The translations under genes and the position numbers were made by a program. Shown here piece after piece: positions 7,701-16,668 of a stretch of DNA of 36,777 bases. A model generated the notes under the pieces. It did no database searches. It was not told the DNA's origin and worked only from the letters and a program-made list of their open reading frames with translations. The stretch is from an uncultured Mycoplasmatota bacterium (lineage in GTDB: Bacteria > Bacillota_I > Bacilli_A > RF39 > UBA660): contig USRP01000005.1 of NCBI GenBank assembly GCA_900557185.1, positions 1-36,777 of the forward strand, in the 5' to 3' direction. Numbering within the stretch: the first letter of the stretch is position 1; every line of letters begins with the position of its first letter.

Positions 7701-8069
7701 ATGTCTGAAAATGAAACAATTTTAGTAGAGTTAAAAGAATATTTAATTCGTGATGAAGATAAAGGAAGTGCTTTATTAAAAGAAAAAGCTCTATCTGATA
7801 TGATTGATAAATCTTACGAATTAATTGAAGAAATCACAAAAGAAGAAAGATCAGAGTTTATTTGCGCAAGTTATTTTTTATTTATGATGCATGATATGAA
7901 ACAGTTAAAAGAAAAATTAATGAATCATGATTTAAAAGAAGTGCAAAAAGAAATGCTAGAGGAATATTCTTTATTAACAGAGATTCCAGATACGTTGAAA
8001 GGTGAATTAGCAGTTTCTACCATCAAAGAAAATTTAGAAGTACTACAAAAAGAATTTCAGAAAGCGTAG
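7701..8069 (+). CDS. Small acidic helical protein, unknown
   Basis: A 122-residue, strongly charged, Glu- and Lys-rich protein predicted to be almost entirely helical. It has no Trp, no signal peptide and only one short hydrophobic patch (residues 54-62). AAAGGAG lies 7 bp before the ATG. It sits 3 bp after the unknown 268-residue gene and 7 bp before the methyltransferase, so all are in one operon. I do not recognise the family. The size and composition would suit a small adaptor or partner protein, but nothing in the sequence proves this. Confidence 0.7.
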   Translation: MSENETILVELKEYLIRDEDKGSALLKEKALSDMIDKSYELIEEITKEERSEFICASYFLFMMHDMKQLKEKLMNHDLKEVQKEMLEEYSLLTEIPDTLKGELAVSTIKENLEVLQKEFQKA

Positions 8070-8076
8070 GGATAAT

Positions 8077-8949
8077 ATGAGAGTAAGTAATGAGTGGAAG
8101 GATTATATTTGTATTGATGCCGGAAATGGAGAGAAATTAGAAAGATGGGGTGACATCGTTCTAAGAAGACCAGATCCTCAAGCGATATGGAAAACAGAAA
8201 AAGATGGAAAATGGAATCAAGTAGATGGTAGATATTATCGTAGTCATAAAGGTGGAGGAGAATGGAAATTCTATCGTAAATTACCAGAATATTGGGTGAT
8301 TCACTATAAAGATTTATCCTTTAAAGTAACTCCTACTAATTTTAAACATACCGGTCTATTTCCTGAACAAGCAACTAACTGGGATTACATGATTCAAAAA
8401 ATTCAACGTGCTAATCGTCCTATTAAAGTATTAAATTTATTTGCTTATACAGGAGGAGCTACAATCGCATGTTCTTATGCGGGAGCAGAAGAAGTAGTCC
8501 ATGTAGATGCGGCAAAAGGAATGGTACAATGGGCTAAAGAAAATGCGAAACTATCTGGATTAGAAAACCATCATATTCGTTATATCGTGGATGATTGTTT
8601 AAAATTTGTTGAAAGAGAAGCCAGAAGAGGTCGTAAATACGATGCGATTATTATGGATCCACCAAGTTATGGAAGAGGTCCAAATGGTGAAGTATGGAAA
8701 TTTGAAGACAATATTTATGTTTTAATTGAAGCATGTATGAAAATATTATCTGATCAACCTTTATTTGTACTTATCAATTCTTATACAACAGGTATTAGTA
8801 GTACAGTATTAGAAAACATTTTAAAAACAACCATTTTAAAGAAATATCCAGAAGGTATTATCGATACAGGAGAAGTTGGTTTACCAATTGAAACAAATCA
8901 TTTGGTATTACCATGTGGTATATATGGACGTTATGAATCAAAAGATTAA
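8077..8949 (+). CDS. Class I SAM-dependent RNA methyltransferase (RlmI/RlmK-like)
   Basis: A 290-residue methyltransferase of the COG1092 type. The SAM-binding motif I is LNLFAYTGGATIA (119-131), the acidic motif II is VHVDAAKG (141-148), and the catalytic-type motif IV is MDPPSYGRG (193-201), typical of RNA (cytosine or guanine) methyltransferases. The C-terminal LINSYTTGISS and ETNHLVLPCGIYGR segments are common in this group. There is no N-terminal PUA domain, unlike RlmI, so this is the short Bacillota form. The substrate is probably rRNA, but the exact base cannot be read from the sequence. It starts after TAGGGATAAT and overlaps the pseudouridine synthase gene by 17 bp, a natural RNA-modification pair. 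Confidence 0.85.
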   Translation: MRVSNEWKDYICIDAGNGEKLERWGDIVLRRPDPQAIWKTEKDGKWNQVDGRYYRSHKGGGEWKFYRKLPEYWVIHYKDLSFKVTPTNFKHTGLFPEQATNWDYMIQKIQRANRPIKVLNLFAYTGGATIACSYAGAEEVVHVDAAKGMVQWAKENAKLSGLENHHIRYIVDDCLKFVEREARRGRKYDAIIMDPPSYGRGPNGEVWKFEDNIYVLIEACMKILSDQPLFVLINSYTTGISSTVLENILKTTILKKYPEGIIDTGEVGLPIETNHLVLPCGIYGRYESKD

Positions 8950-9595
8950 TATAATTTATGAAGATAATCATTTATTAGTTGTTGAAAAGCCAATTAATAT
9001 ACCAGTTCAAGCCGATGAGAGTCATGATTTAGATTTATTAACCATGTTGAAAGCAGATTTAAAAAAGAGATATCAGAAACCAGGAAATGTGTATTTAGGT
9101 TTAGTACACCGTTTAGATAGACCAGTAGGAGGTATTATGGTATTTGCCAAAACTTCTAAAGCTGCCAGTCGTCTCAGTGAACAAGTAAGAACACATCAAT
9201 TCAAAAAAGAATATTACGCGGTAGTTTTAGGTAAAATAGAAGAGAAGGGACACTTAGAAGATTACTTATTAAAAAATGAAAAGAAGAATATTGTCACTGT
9301 TCATCCACAGGGAAAACAAGCAATATTAGATTTTACACGCTTACAATATCAAAAAGATATGAGTCTTGTAAAAATACAATTAAAAACAGGCCGTTCTCAT
9401 CAAATCCGTGTTCAATTTTCTCACCATGGTTATCCTTTGTTTGGTGATCAAAAATATTCTAAACAAGCCAAACCTGGACAACAAATCGCTCTTTTTTCCC
9501 ATGCGATTACTTTTCAACATCCAACTACAAAAGAAATCATGCATTTTTCATTACCACTTCCGAATCGTTATCCTTGGAGTGAATTTTCAATTTAA
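8933..9595 (+). CDS. RluA-family pseudouridine synthase
   Basis: A 220-residue pseudouridine synthase acting on rRNA or tRNA. I start at ATG 8933, giving MNQKINIIYEDNHLLVVEKP, the standard opening of the family. An in-frame ATG 19 codons earlier would lie deep in the methyltransferase gene and adds no conserved residues. The catalytic motif is HRLDRPVGG (59-67) with D62, the Bacillota subtype of HRLDxxTSG. LKTGRSHQIRVQFSHHGYPLFGDQKY is the usual C-terminal signature region. There is no S4 domain, which argues against RluD or RluC proper. It closes the operon, and its 3' end lies inside a terminator hairpin. Confidence 0.88.
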   Translation: MNQKINIIYEDNHLLVVEKPINIPVQADESHDLDLLTMLKADLKKRYQKPGNVYLGLVHRLDRPVGGIMVFAKTSKAASRLSEQVRTHQFKKEYYAVVLGKIEEKGHLEDYLLKNEKKNIVTVHPQGKQAILDFTRLQYQKDMSLVKIQLKTGRSHQIRVQFSHHGYPLFGDQKYSKQAKPGQQIALFSHAITFQHPTTKEIMHFSLPLPNRYPWSEFSI

Positions 9596-9613
9596 AAATT
9601 CACTTTTTCTTTT
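9578..9613 (+). terminator. Terminator overlapping the pseudouridine synthase stop
   Basis: AGTGAATTTT (9578-9587) pairs with AAAATTCACT (9595-9604) around a 7-base loop, followed by a T-rich run. The 5' arm is inside the coding sequence. Confidence 0.8.
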
Positions 9614-9660
9614 AAAAAAATAAAATCGCAACTAAAAAGTAACAAAAAAACAACTGAAAA

Positions 9661-9692
9661 TTGGTAGTATGCAACCGGGGTTACATTATAAA
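9661..9692 (+). promoter_or_regulatory. Promoter with palindromic operator for the Xre-type gene
   Basis: TTGGTA (9661-9666) and TATAAA (9687-9692) flank a 20-bp spacer. The spacer is filled by an inverted repeat, ATGCAACC (9669-9676) and GGTTACAT (9679-9686), with one mismatch. The long spacer and the dyad between the boxes suggest a regulated promoter, most simply bound by the downstream Xre-type protein. The -35 assignment is weak. Confidence 0.5.
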
Positions 9693-9711
9693 ATGAGCAC
9701 GAGGTGATAAT

Positions 9712-11250
9712 ATGAGTTTTAGTGAAAAACTTCAAGCTTTGAGAAAAGCAAATAAGATGTCACAAGAAAAACTTGCTGACTTATTAGATGTGACAAGACA
9801 ATCTGTATCGAAATGGGAATCCGGACAGACATATCCAGAAATGGATAAATTACTTGCTATGTGTAAGATCTTTAAATGTAGTTTAGATGATCTAACAAAT
9901 GATGAGGTTGCAGATATTAAAGTAGGGGAAAAGAAAAAGAATGGCATAAATAATTTAATTGATAGTATGTTAGAACTTGTGAATAAGACTTATCATATGT
10001 TTCATGCAATGGGATTAAAAAAAGTCATAAAATGTCTATTTTTGATGTTTGTTATTGCTATTATATTACTGATAGGATATGTTCCATTTGTATTTTTAAG
10101 TAATCGTTTAACCAATTTAATACTAACTTTAGGAAGTAATCAATTTGTCTATTTTGTAATAGGCTTAATTGAATTATTATTAAATGGTAGTTTCTTCATC
10201 TTATATATCATATTATTAGTTTATTTATTTAAAATGATGTATTTAGATCGATATGATTTTCAATCTGTATCAACTAGCACAGAAAAAAGTAGTAAGGGTG
10301 TAGAACTACTACCAGAACAAAAGATAATGAAAGAAATAAGACCAGAGAAAAGTTATGCCTTTTTTGAAGCACTGGGAAGAGTTGCAATCTTCTTTATGAA
10401 AATAATGGTTTTCTTTATCTTGATTTGTCCATTAGCTATTTCCTTATTTCTATTCTCAGCAGCATTTATTGTGATGTTAGTCTTATTATTTCAAGGAGTA
10501 CTCTACTTTGGAATATTGCTGGGAATTATTTTTGCAATGATTCTTCATATCTTAATCTTAGAATTATTATTTAACTTTCTATTTAACCGTAAAACACCAA
10601 TTAAAAGAACTGTTATCTTAACCATTGTATCTTTAATTGGACTAGGCATTTCTTTTGGAATCTCGATGTTAGAATTCGTCAATACAACATATACTGACAA
10701 AGCTCCAATTACTGAAAAACAAAAAACAATTGAGAAAAAAATTCCAATGTCTGATTCTTTAATTATTGATTTCTTAGATTCTTATGATATGCAAGTAGAT
10801 AATTCTCTTGGTAATGAAATTAAAATTGTTACGAAATATTATCCTGAATATTTAAGTGTTGATATCGCATCTCATAATAATGGCTTTATTTTCATTCGTG
10901 AAGAAAATCCAGAAAATGTTTTCATTTCAAAATCTGTTTCTCTATTAATAGACGGTTTAAAAGAAAAACATTTATATAATTATTCAGAATTGTTCCAATA
11001 TGATGTGATAATTTACGCCAGTGAAGAAAACATTCAAAAGCTATTAGATAATTATCATGCTTCATTAGAACAAGAAATACAAGCAGAAGAACAGTCAGAA
11101 AATGAATCTTTACGTGGCCAATTAGATCAAGTAATGGAAGAAAAAGCAAGATTACAAGAAAAAAATGCAGAATTAGAATCTAAAGTAGTAAAATACCAAG
11201 ATAAATTAAACAGTTATAAACAAAATTTAGAATCATTATTACAGGAATAG
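9712..11250 (+). CDS. Membrane-anchored Xre-family regulator
   Basis: A 512-residue protein joining a cytoplasmic DNA-binding domain to a membrane sensor-like part. Residues 5-62 form a clear HTH_3 domain (MSQEKLADLLDVTRQSVSKWE). Hydrophobic segments lie near 105-130, 143-178, 224-291 and 299-322, giving about six or seven membrane helices. A polar region of about 125 residues follows, with a segment (YDVIIYASEENIQKL, near 428-442) that resembles DUF4097-like beta domains. A strongly charged coiled coil ends the protein (470-512). The side of the membrane on which the last part lies is not certain. The start follows GAGGTGATAAT. It is a single-gene unit between two terminators, and the palindrome in its promoter suggests autoregulation. 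The signal sensed is unknown. Confidence 0.8.
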   Translation: MSFSEKLQALRKANKMSQEKLADLLDVTRQSVSKWESGQTYPEMDKLLAMCKIFKCSLDDLTNDEVADIKVGEKKKNGINNLIDSMLELVNKTYHMFHAMGLKKVIKCLFLMFVIAIILLIGYVPFVFLSNRLTNLILTLGSNQFVYFVIGLIELLLNGSFFILYIILLVYLFKMMYLDRYDFQSVSTSTEKSSKGVELLPEQKIMKEIRPEKSYAFFEALGRVAIFFMKIMVFFILICPLAISLFLFSAAFIVMLVLLFQGVLYFGILLGIIFAMILHILILELLFNFLFNRKTPIKRTVILTIVSLIGLGISFGISMLEFVNTTYTDKAPITEKQKTIEKKIPMSDSLIIDFLDSYDMQVDNSLGNEIKIVTKYYPEYLSVDIASHNNGFIFIREENPENVFISKSVSLLIDGLKEKHLYNYSELFQYDVIIYASEENIQKLLDNYHASLEQEIQAEEQSENESLRGQLDQVMEEKARLQEKNAELESKVVKYQDKLNSYKQNLESLLQE

Positions 11251-11276
11251 TCACTTAATAGTGACTATTTTCATTT
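11246..11276 (+). terminator. Terminator of the Xre-type gene
   Basis: AATAGTCACT (11246-11255) pairs with AGTGACTATT (11260-11269) around TAAT, followed by TTTCATTTC. The hairpin includes the stop codon. Confidence 0.75.
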
Positions 11277-11277
11277 C

Positions 11278-11306
11278 TTGCGTCTCTTTTATACATTTGA
11301 TATAAT
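11278..11306 (+). promoter_or_regulatory. Promoter of the first glycan unit
   Basis: TGATATAAT (11298-11306) is an exact extended -10 element. TTGCGT (11278-11283) lies 17 bp upstream of TATAAT as a weak -35 box. It drives the six-gene unit 11334-17753. Confidence 0.7.
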
Positions 11307-11333
11307 GAACATGGATTAATCGTAGGTGATGCT

Positions 11334-12278
11334 ATGAAATTTAGTATAATAATTCCTGTTTATAATGTGGAAAAATATTTAAGACAGTGTTTAGACAGTT
11401 TACAAAAACAAGTATATGAAAACTTTGAAGTCATTATTGTTAATGATGGTAGTCCTGATCAGAGTCAAGTAATTATTGATGAATTTGTCCAAAAAGATGC
11501 TCGTTTCTTTGGCTATCAAAAGGAGAATGGAGGACTATCAGACGCGAGAAATTATGGTGTAGAAAAGGCTACAGGTGACTATTTATTGTTTGTTGATGGT
11601 GATGATTATGTTTCACCAGATTATTTAAAATCTATTGAAGAAACAATTATGATTGAACATAAACCTGATTTGATTCATTTTGGATTTATATTACAAGCAG
11701 AAAAAGATACGATGATGAAAGCTCCGAGCTTTTCAAATCAAACTGGTATGCAAGCTTTTTATACATTGTCACCTGACTCTTATTTTGTAACTGCATGGTC
11801 TTATGCATATCGTCGTGAATTTTGGTTAGAACATCAGTTCCAATATCAAAAAGGAAAATATCACGAAGATTACGGATTAACACCATATGTTGTATTATGC
11901 GCTAAAACAGTATCATCGATTGCCGATTGTCTATATTATTATATTGTTCGTAGTAATAGTATTATGACTTCGAATGATGCTGAAAAGTTAGTAAAAAAAG
12001 CAAATGACACACTTGAACAATATGATGTCTTAAAAAGACAAATTGCTGAACTAAAAACACTAAATGTAGAAGAAAAACAATATGTGATGAGTTATTTAAC
12101 CAATACTTTATTAATTAAAGGAAAATCTCTTCCTGATCAAGGTTTAAAAGATTTTGCTCAGAAATTGGAAAAAAGAGAAGTATGGAAATATTTAAGAAAT
12201 GATAATCTCATGCGCAAAGTAAAAAGATATCTAGTAAAACATCATTTATGTTTTTATATGAAACGAATTGTAAAATAG
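11334..12278 (+). CDS. GT2 glycosyltransferase
   Basis: A 314-residue family 2 glycosyltransferase that would add a sugar from a nucleotide donor to a growing lipid-linked glycan at the cytoplasmic face. The GT-A fold opens FSIIIPVYNVEKYLRQCLDSL. The donor-binding region is VNDGSPD (37-43), and the metal-binding motif is FVDGDDY (D88, D90, D91). HEDYGLT near 180 is the likely acceptor/catalytic segment. There is no membrane helix. The shared NGGLSDARNY block and equal spacing show that it is a paralogue of the next gene. The start follows TAGGTGATGCT. The sugar specificity cannot be read. Confidence 0.88.
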   Translation: MKFSIIIPVYNVEKYLRQCLDSLQKQVYENFEVIIVNDGSPDQSQVIIDEFVQKDARFFGYQKENGGLSDARNYGVEKATGDYLLFVDGDDYVSPDYLKSIEETIMIEHKPDLIHFGFILQAEKDTMMKAPSFSNQTGMQAFYTLSPDSYFVTAWSYAYRREFWLEHQFQYQKGKYHEDYGLTPYVVLCAKTVSSIADCLYYYIVRSNSIMTSNDAEKLVKKANDTLEQYDVLKRQIAELKTLNVEEKQYVMSYLTNTLLIKGKSLPDQGLKDFAQKLEKREVWKYLRNDNLMRKVKRYLVKHHLCFYMKRIVK

Positions 12279-12291
12279 ATAGGATGATTAT

Positions 12292-13269
12292 ATGAAAGTC
12301 AGTATTATTGTACCTGTATACAATGTGGAAAAGTATTTAGACCGTTGTTTAGAGAGTTTAGTCAATCAAACATTACGTGATATTGAGATTCTTGTTGTTA
12401 ACGATGGAACCAAAGACAATAGTCAGAAAATAATTGATAAATATGCGAAAATGGATTCAAGAGTCATTCCTTTTAAAAAGAAAAACGGAGGATTATCTGA
12501 TGCTAGAAATTATGCTTTACCACATGTAAAAGGAGAATATATTGCTTTTGTAGATAGTGATGACTATGTTGAAACAACAATGTATGAGAAAATGTATCAA
12601 GAAGCCATTCGTGGAAAGTACGATATGGTAGAATGTGATTATATATGGGAATATCCTGACCGCCAAGTTATTGATCGTTCTAATGTCGAAGATAATTATT
12701 TTACCGATATTCGTGTACCAGCATGGAATAAATTATATAAAACAGAACTTGTACAAGAAAAACAATTACAGTTTCCAGTAGGACTACATTATGAAGACAT
12801 CGCTTTTTGTTATGAAATATTACCATGGACAGAAAATATTGGTTATGTCAAAGAACCACTTTATCACTATATTCAAAGAGATGATTCAATTGCTAATACG
12901 CAAGATGTAAGAGTAAGAGAATTATATGATATTTTAAATATCGTACTAGAATATTATCAACAAAACAAATTACTTCCTAAATATCATGACGAAATAGAAT
13001 ATGTATTTGTTCGTTATATATTTGGAAGAAGTTTCTATCGTATTTCTAGTTTAGAAGATAAAAAGTTACGAAATCAATATTTAAAAGAAGGCTACGATTT
13101 ACTAAACGAGAAATTTCCTCATTGGAAGAAAAATAAATTTTTAAAGACAAAAAAAGGCATTCGTAATTTCTATTATAGACATATGAATCGTACTTTTTAT
13201 TATCTATCAGCGAAGTTATTTCACACGTTTGGAAAAATCATTCTTCGCATTCCTAAGAGTTGGAGGTAA
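12292..13269 (+). CDS. GT2 glycosyltransferase, paralogue of the preceding one
   Basis: A 325-residue family 2 glycosyltransferase. It opens VSIIVPVYNVEKYLDRCLESL, with VNDGTKD (37-43), FVDSDDY (D88, D90, D91) and HYEDIAFCYE near 165. The first 100 residues align with the preceding gene almost without gaps, which indicates tandem duplication followed by divergence in the acceptor-binding C-terminal half. The basic C-terminal tail could help attach it to the membrane. AGGATGAT precedes the ATG, and the polymerase gene starts 3 bp after its stop. Confidence 0.88.
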   Translation: MKVSIIVPVYNVEKYLDRCLESLVNQTLRDIEILVVNDGTKDNSQKIIDKYAKMDSRVIPFKKKNGGLSDARNYALPHVKGEYIAFVDSDDYVETTMYEKMYQEAIRGKYDMVECDYIWEYPDRQVIDRSNVEDNYFTDIRVPAWNKLYKTELVQEKQLQFPVGLHYEDIAFCYEILPWTENIGYVKEPLYHYIQRDDSIANTQDVRVRELYDILNIVLEYYQQNKLLPKYHDEIEYVFVRYIFGRSFYRISSLEDKKLRNQYLKEGYDLLNEKFPHWKKNKFLKTKKGIRNFYYRHMNRTFYYLSAKLFHTFGKIILRIPKSWR

Positions 13270-13272
13270 GTT

Positions 13273-14676
13273 ATGAAAAAGATAAAAGAAAATTGGAAAA
13301 TAGAGTATTTATTTTATCTTTTTTTAATCATATCTCCTTTTTTAGACTCATTTAGTTTTCTATTTCACAATTGGTTTCCAGATATAGCAGTATCACCTAC
13401 CGTATTACTGCGTTTAGTAATCCCAACCATTCTATTTGTATATTTATTTCTTCATGAAAAACAAAATCGGATGAAAATGATTGTATTAGGCCTGATCTAT
13501 TTCTTATATGCATTAAGTCATGCTGGCTGTTATTATGCTTATCATACAAATAGTGCATATGGATCTATTTTTCACGAAATACAGTATTTATTAAACTATA
13601 CTTATATGATGGTTATCTTTTATATTTTATATCGTTTCCGTCAAGAAAAAAAATTAGATGATATCCCACGATATGTTTCTTATTTCTTGTGGGGATATAT
13701 TGCTCTTTTATATATATCGATATTAAGTGGTACCTCATCACACACTTATATTGATGGAATTGGCTACAAAGGTTGGAATTCATCAGGAAATGCAGTAGGA
13801 TCTATTCTATTATTATGTTTAGTCATCGTATTACCTTTATTTATGAAAGAAAAAAAGAAACATCAAATTGTTCTTGTTTTATTGACAGGTATTTATTTAA
13901 TGTGTTTATTAGGTACAAGAGTAGGACTATTAGGTTTTCCACTTGTGATAATTGCTTTTCTTTTATGTATGCTTTTATTTTCTAAAAAGCGAAAGAAAAT
14001 TTCAAAGAAAGTAATTACCATTGGTATTATGTGTGTTGCTGTCATTGGAATTGGCGTATTTATTTTTGGTTCTAATACATTAGAACGTCAAAAACACTTA
14101 GAAGAAGAAAGTAATCAAGTGGTAGATACAACAACCAAAGAAGAATCACACATTACTGGTGATGCTCTAGATTATGTTCATCAAATTGAGGATGGACTAA
14201 TGGATGAACATTTTATGGATCAAGCGCAACAACAGGCATTACTAGATATGTACCATACAGCTAATCAGTGGAATTTAAGTAATTCTAATCGTAGAGTACA
14301 ACAACTTCTATATCATACTTATTTAGTAAAAGAACAACATAGTCCTCTTCGTATCTTATTTGGTAATGGTTATTTAGCAAATTATAGTGAAATGACACTA
14401 GAAATGGAAGTTCCTGCTATGCTATTTAATTTTGGAATCTTTGGTTTTATATTATATATGGGAGTGTATATGGCAATATTTATTTTATCTTGCATTGACT
14501 TTTTCCATTATTTTAAAAGGGTAACACCTGTTTATGCCTTTTATTTATTCGGAACACTCTTAACATTTGGATTATCAATGATGGCAGGATATACTTTCTT
14601 CCATGTTTCATGCATGGTTATCATTGCTATTTTATTCCTCTTATTAAATGAGAAAAGAAAAGAGTTGGTCGCATGA
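13273..14676 (+). CDS. Wzy-like polysaccharide polymerase / O-antigen ligase family
   Basis: A 467-residue polytopic membrane protein with about ten hydrophobic segments and one large hydrophilic loop (about 272-365), the layout of Wzy polymerases and O-antigen ligases. Family-like features are LGTRVGLLGFP near 212-222 just before a membrane helix, and LFGNGYLANY...EVPAMLFNFGIFGFILYM (about 361-395) after the large external loop. Such enzymes join lipid-linked repeat units on the outer face of the membrane. GGAGG precedes the start. It sits between two pairs of glycosyltransferase genes and overlaps the next gene in ATGA. A GT-C glycosyltransferase is an alternative, but no early DxD or ExD loop is evident. 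Confidence 0.75.
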   Translation: MKKIKENWKIEYLFYLFLIISPFLDSFSFLFHNWFPDIAVSPTVLLRLVIPTILFVYLFLHEKQNRMKMIVLGLIYFLYALSHAGCYYAYHTNSAYGSIFHEIQYLLNYTYMMVIFYILYRFRQEKKLDDIPRYVSYFLWGYIALLYISILSGTSSHTYIDGIGYKGWNSSGNAVGSILLLCLVIVLPLFMKEKKKHQIVLVLLTGIYLMCLLGTRVGLLGFPLVIIAFLLCMLLFSKKRKKISKKVITIGIMCVAVIGIGVFIFGSNTLERQKHLEEESNQVVDTTTKEESHITGDALDYVHQIEDGLMDEHFMDQAQQQALLDMYHTANQWNLSNSNRRVQQLLYHTYLVKEQHSPLRILFGNGYLANYSEMTLEMEVPAMLFNFGIFGFILYMGVYMAIFILSCIDFFHYFKRVTPVYAFYLFGTLLTFGLSMMAGYTFFHVSCMVIIAILFLLLNEKRKELVA

Positions 14677-15764
14677 AAAAAATAGTATTTGGAATTACAA
14701 GTTTAAGACCGGGAGGAGCAGAACGTGTTTTAATCGATATTGTCAATCATTTTAAAAACGATTACGATATTACTATCTTCTCAATCTATGGAGATGGTGA
14801 ATTCGAAAAACAGTTAGATGAGAAAATACATTTTCAGTCTCTTTACCCACATACATATGATAGTTATCCAAAGTGGAAAAAGATATGGTTCTCTCTCCAG
14901 TTTGTACTTCCCTTCTTCCGCCATCATATTTATAAAAAGTATATTAAGAATCAATACGATTTAGAAATTTCCTTCTTAGAAGGACCAATAACTTGGCTTA
15001 TGAGTAGTAACTCAAAAACTATGAAATATGCATGGATTCATAATGACTTAGTTTGTGTCTATGGAAATCACTATATGAAAAGAAAATTAAGTGAGCATGC
15101 TTATCAAAAATATCACAAATTAATCTTTGTATCACAAGATAATTTACAGAAGTTTGAACAGATTTTTCCTCATAATCAAATTCCAAAACAAGTCATTTAC
15201 AATTACATCGATGAACATGTTGTTACAGAAAAAGCCAACGCCTTTACAGTGACTGAAATAAAACGAGATTTACCTAATTTCTTACAAGTATCTCGTTTAA
15301 CAGAACAAAAAGCAGTACTAAGATTATTAGAAGTACATCGCCAACTTATTCAAAATAAAGTATTACACCGTATTTATATGATTGGTGACGGACCTTTACG
15401 AACAGAGCTCCAACAAAAAATTCATGAGTATGGATTAGAAGATACCTTTGTTTTATTAGGTCAGAAAGAAAACCCTTATCCTTACATCAAACATGCTGAT
15501 ACTTTTTTACTAGCTTCTTACTATGAGGGTTACCCTATGGTGTTATTAGAAGCGAAAGTATTAAATAAAGATATATTAATTACAGATAGTGCTGCAAAAG
15601 AAGTATTAGTAAACTATGATAAAGGAATGATTGTAGAAAATACAGAAAAAGGAATTATGGAAGGAATCGAGAAGATGATAGAAAAAAAAGATGGAGCGAA
15701 AGTTACACAGTCATTTTCTAATGCCTCTATTTTAGAAGAATTAAAAGAATTGTTAGGTGAGTAA
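14673..15764 (+). CDS. GT4 glycosyltransferase
   Basis: A 363-residue GT-B-fold retaining glycosyltransferase of family 4. The N-terminal domain opens FGITSLRPGGAERVLIDIV, whose PGGAE motif is typical for acceptor binding. The C-terminal domain has FLQVSRLTEQKA, YMIGDGPLR and EGYPMVLLE, the E-x7-E motif that binds the nucleotide sugar. The second GT4 gene of this unit (16665) has the same layout and a similar NPYPY(I/Y)K(H/K)AD segment, so the two are related. It overlaps the polymerase gene by 4 bp. The donor sugar is not determinable. Confidence 0.88.
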   Translation: MKKIVFGITSLRPGGAERVLIDIVNHFKNDYDITIFSIYGDGEFEKQLDEKIHFQSLYPHTYDSYPKWKKIWFSLQFVLPFFRHHIYKKYIKNQYDLEISFLEGPITWLMSSNSKTMKYAWIHNDLVCVYGNHYMKRKLSEHAYQKYHKLIFVSQDNLQKFEQIFPHNQIPKQVIYNYIDEHVVTEKANAFTVTEIKRDLPNFLQVSRLTEQKAVLRLLEVHRQLIQNKVLHRIYMIGDGPLRTELQQKIHEYGLEDTFVLLGQKENPYPYIKHADTFLLASYYEGYPMVLLEAKVLNKDILITDSAAKEVLVNYDKGMIVENTEKGIMEGIEKMIEKKDGAKVTQSFSNASILEELKELLGE

Positions 15765-15765
15765 T

Positions 15766-16668
15766 ATGAAAATATCAATCATTACTTCTACTTATAATAG
15801 AAGAGATTTATTACCTCGTTTAAAGAATAGTATTTTTGAAAATGCGAAAGATTATTCTAATATTGAGTGGTTAATCATGGATGATGGTTCTCCTATCACC
15901 GTAAAAGATATGGTTGAAACATGGCAACAAGAAGCTAACTTTCCAATTTACTTTTATACACAAAAGAATCAAGGAAAAATGGCTGCTTTAAACCATTTAA
16001 TTCCCCATGTTTCAGGAGATATTGTTATTGAAATGGATGATGATGACTATTTTATGCCTCATATCTTTCACATGATTGTAGAAGATTATGAGAAAATTAA
16101 AGATAACGATCAAATATATGGTGTTATTTATGAAAAAGAATTAACTGAGCATAATCAAACAATTCCTGATAGATTAAATGGTAAGGTTAGAAAACTATAT
16201 GATTTACACTATCGTGAAAACGCTGATTTTGATATGGTATTAACTTTTAAAGCAGATTATCGAAAGCAATTTGAATATCGTTTAGAACATGAAGAAAGAT
16301 TTAGTACTGAAGCTCGTATGTATTATCGAATGGATGAGAAAAAAGAAGGATTATTGATTCATACAACACCGATTATGATCTGTGAATATCAAGATACAGG
16401 TTATACTAAGGGATTACAGAAAATATTTAAGAATAACCCTTACGGATATTTTGAGTTTTTTAAAGAAGCATTAAATTATAACATGAAAGGAGTACACTTT
16501 CATAGAAGATTATATCTCATTAAACATTATATTTTATTTACTTACTTAACAAAACGTACGTTCCGAGAAGCTTCAAAATATATTTCTGGTTGGAATCAAT
16601 TTTTATTTACTTGTCTTTATATTCCTGGTAAAATTGCTTCTAAGAAAAGATTTGGTGATGGTAAATGA
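15766..16668 (+). CDS. GT2 glycosyltransferase with DDDD motif
   Basis: A 300-residue family 2 glycosyltransferase. The frame opens at GTG 15757, but ATG 15766 follows TTAGGTGAG at normal spacing and lies just beyond the stop of the previous gene. The fold begins ISIITSTYNRRDLLPRLKNS; LIMDDGSP (37-44) binds the nucleotide; the metal site reads EMDDDDYF (D91-D94). The YFEFFKEALNYNMKG and WNQFLFTCLYIPGK segments near the C-terminus are characteristic of a Bacillota capsule subgroup, but I cannot name the linkage. It overlaps the next gene in ATGA. The tail has no clear membrane helix. Confidence 0.86.
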   Translation: MKISIITSTYNRRDLLPRLKNSIFENAKDYSNIEWLIMDDGSPITVKDMVETWQQEANFPIYFYTQKNQGKMAALNHLIPHVSGDIVIEMDDDDYFMPHIFHMIVEDYEKIKDNDQIYGVIYEKELTEHNQTIPDRLNGKVRKLYDLHYRENADFDMVLTFKADYRKQFEYRLEHEERFSTEARMYYRMDEKKEGLLIHTTPIMICEYQDTGYTKGLQKIFKNNPYGYFEFFKEALNYNMKGVHFHRRLYLIKHYILFTYLTKRTFREASKYISGWNQFLFTCLYIPGKIASKKRFGDGK

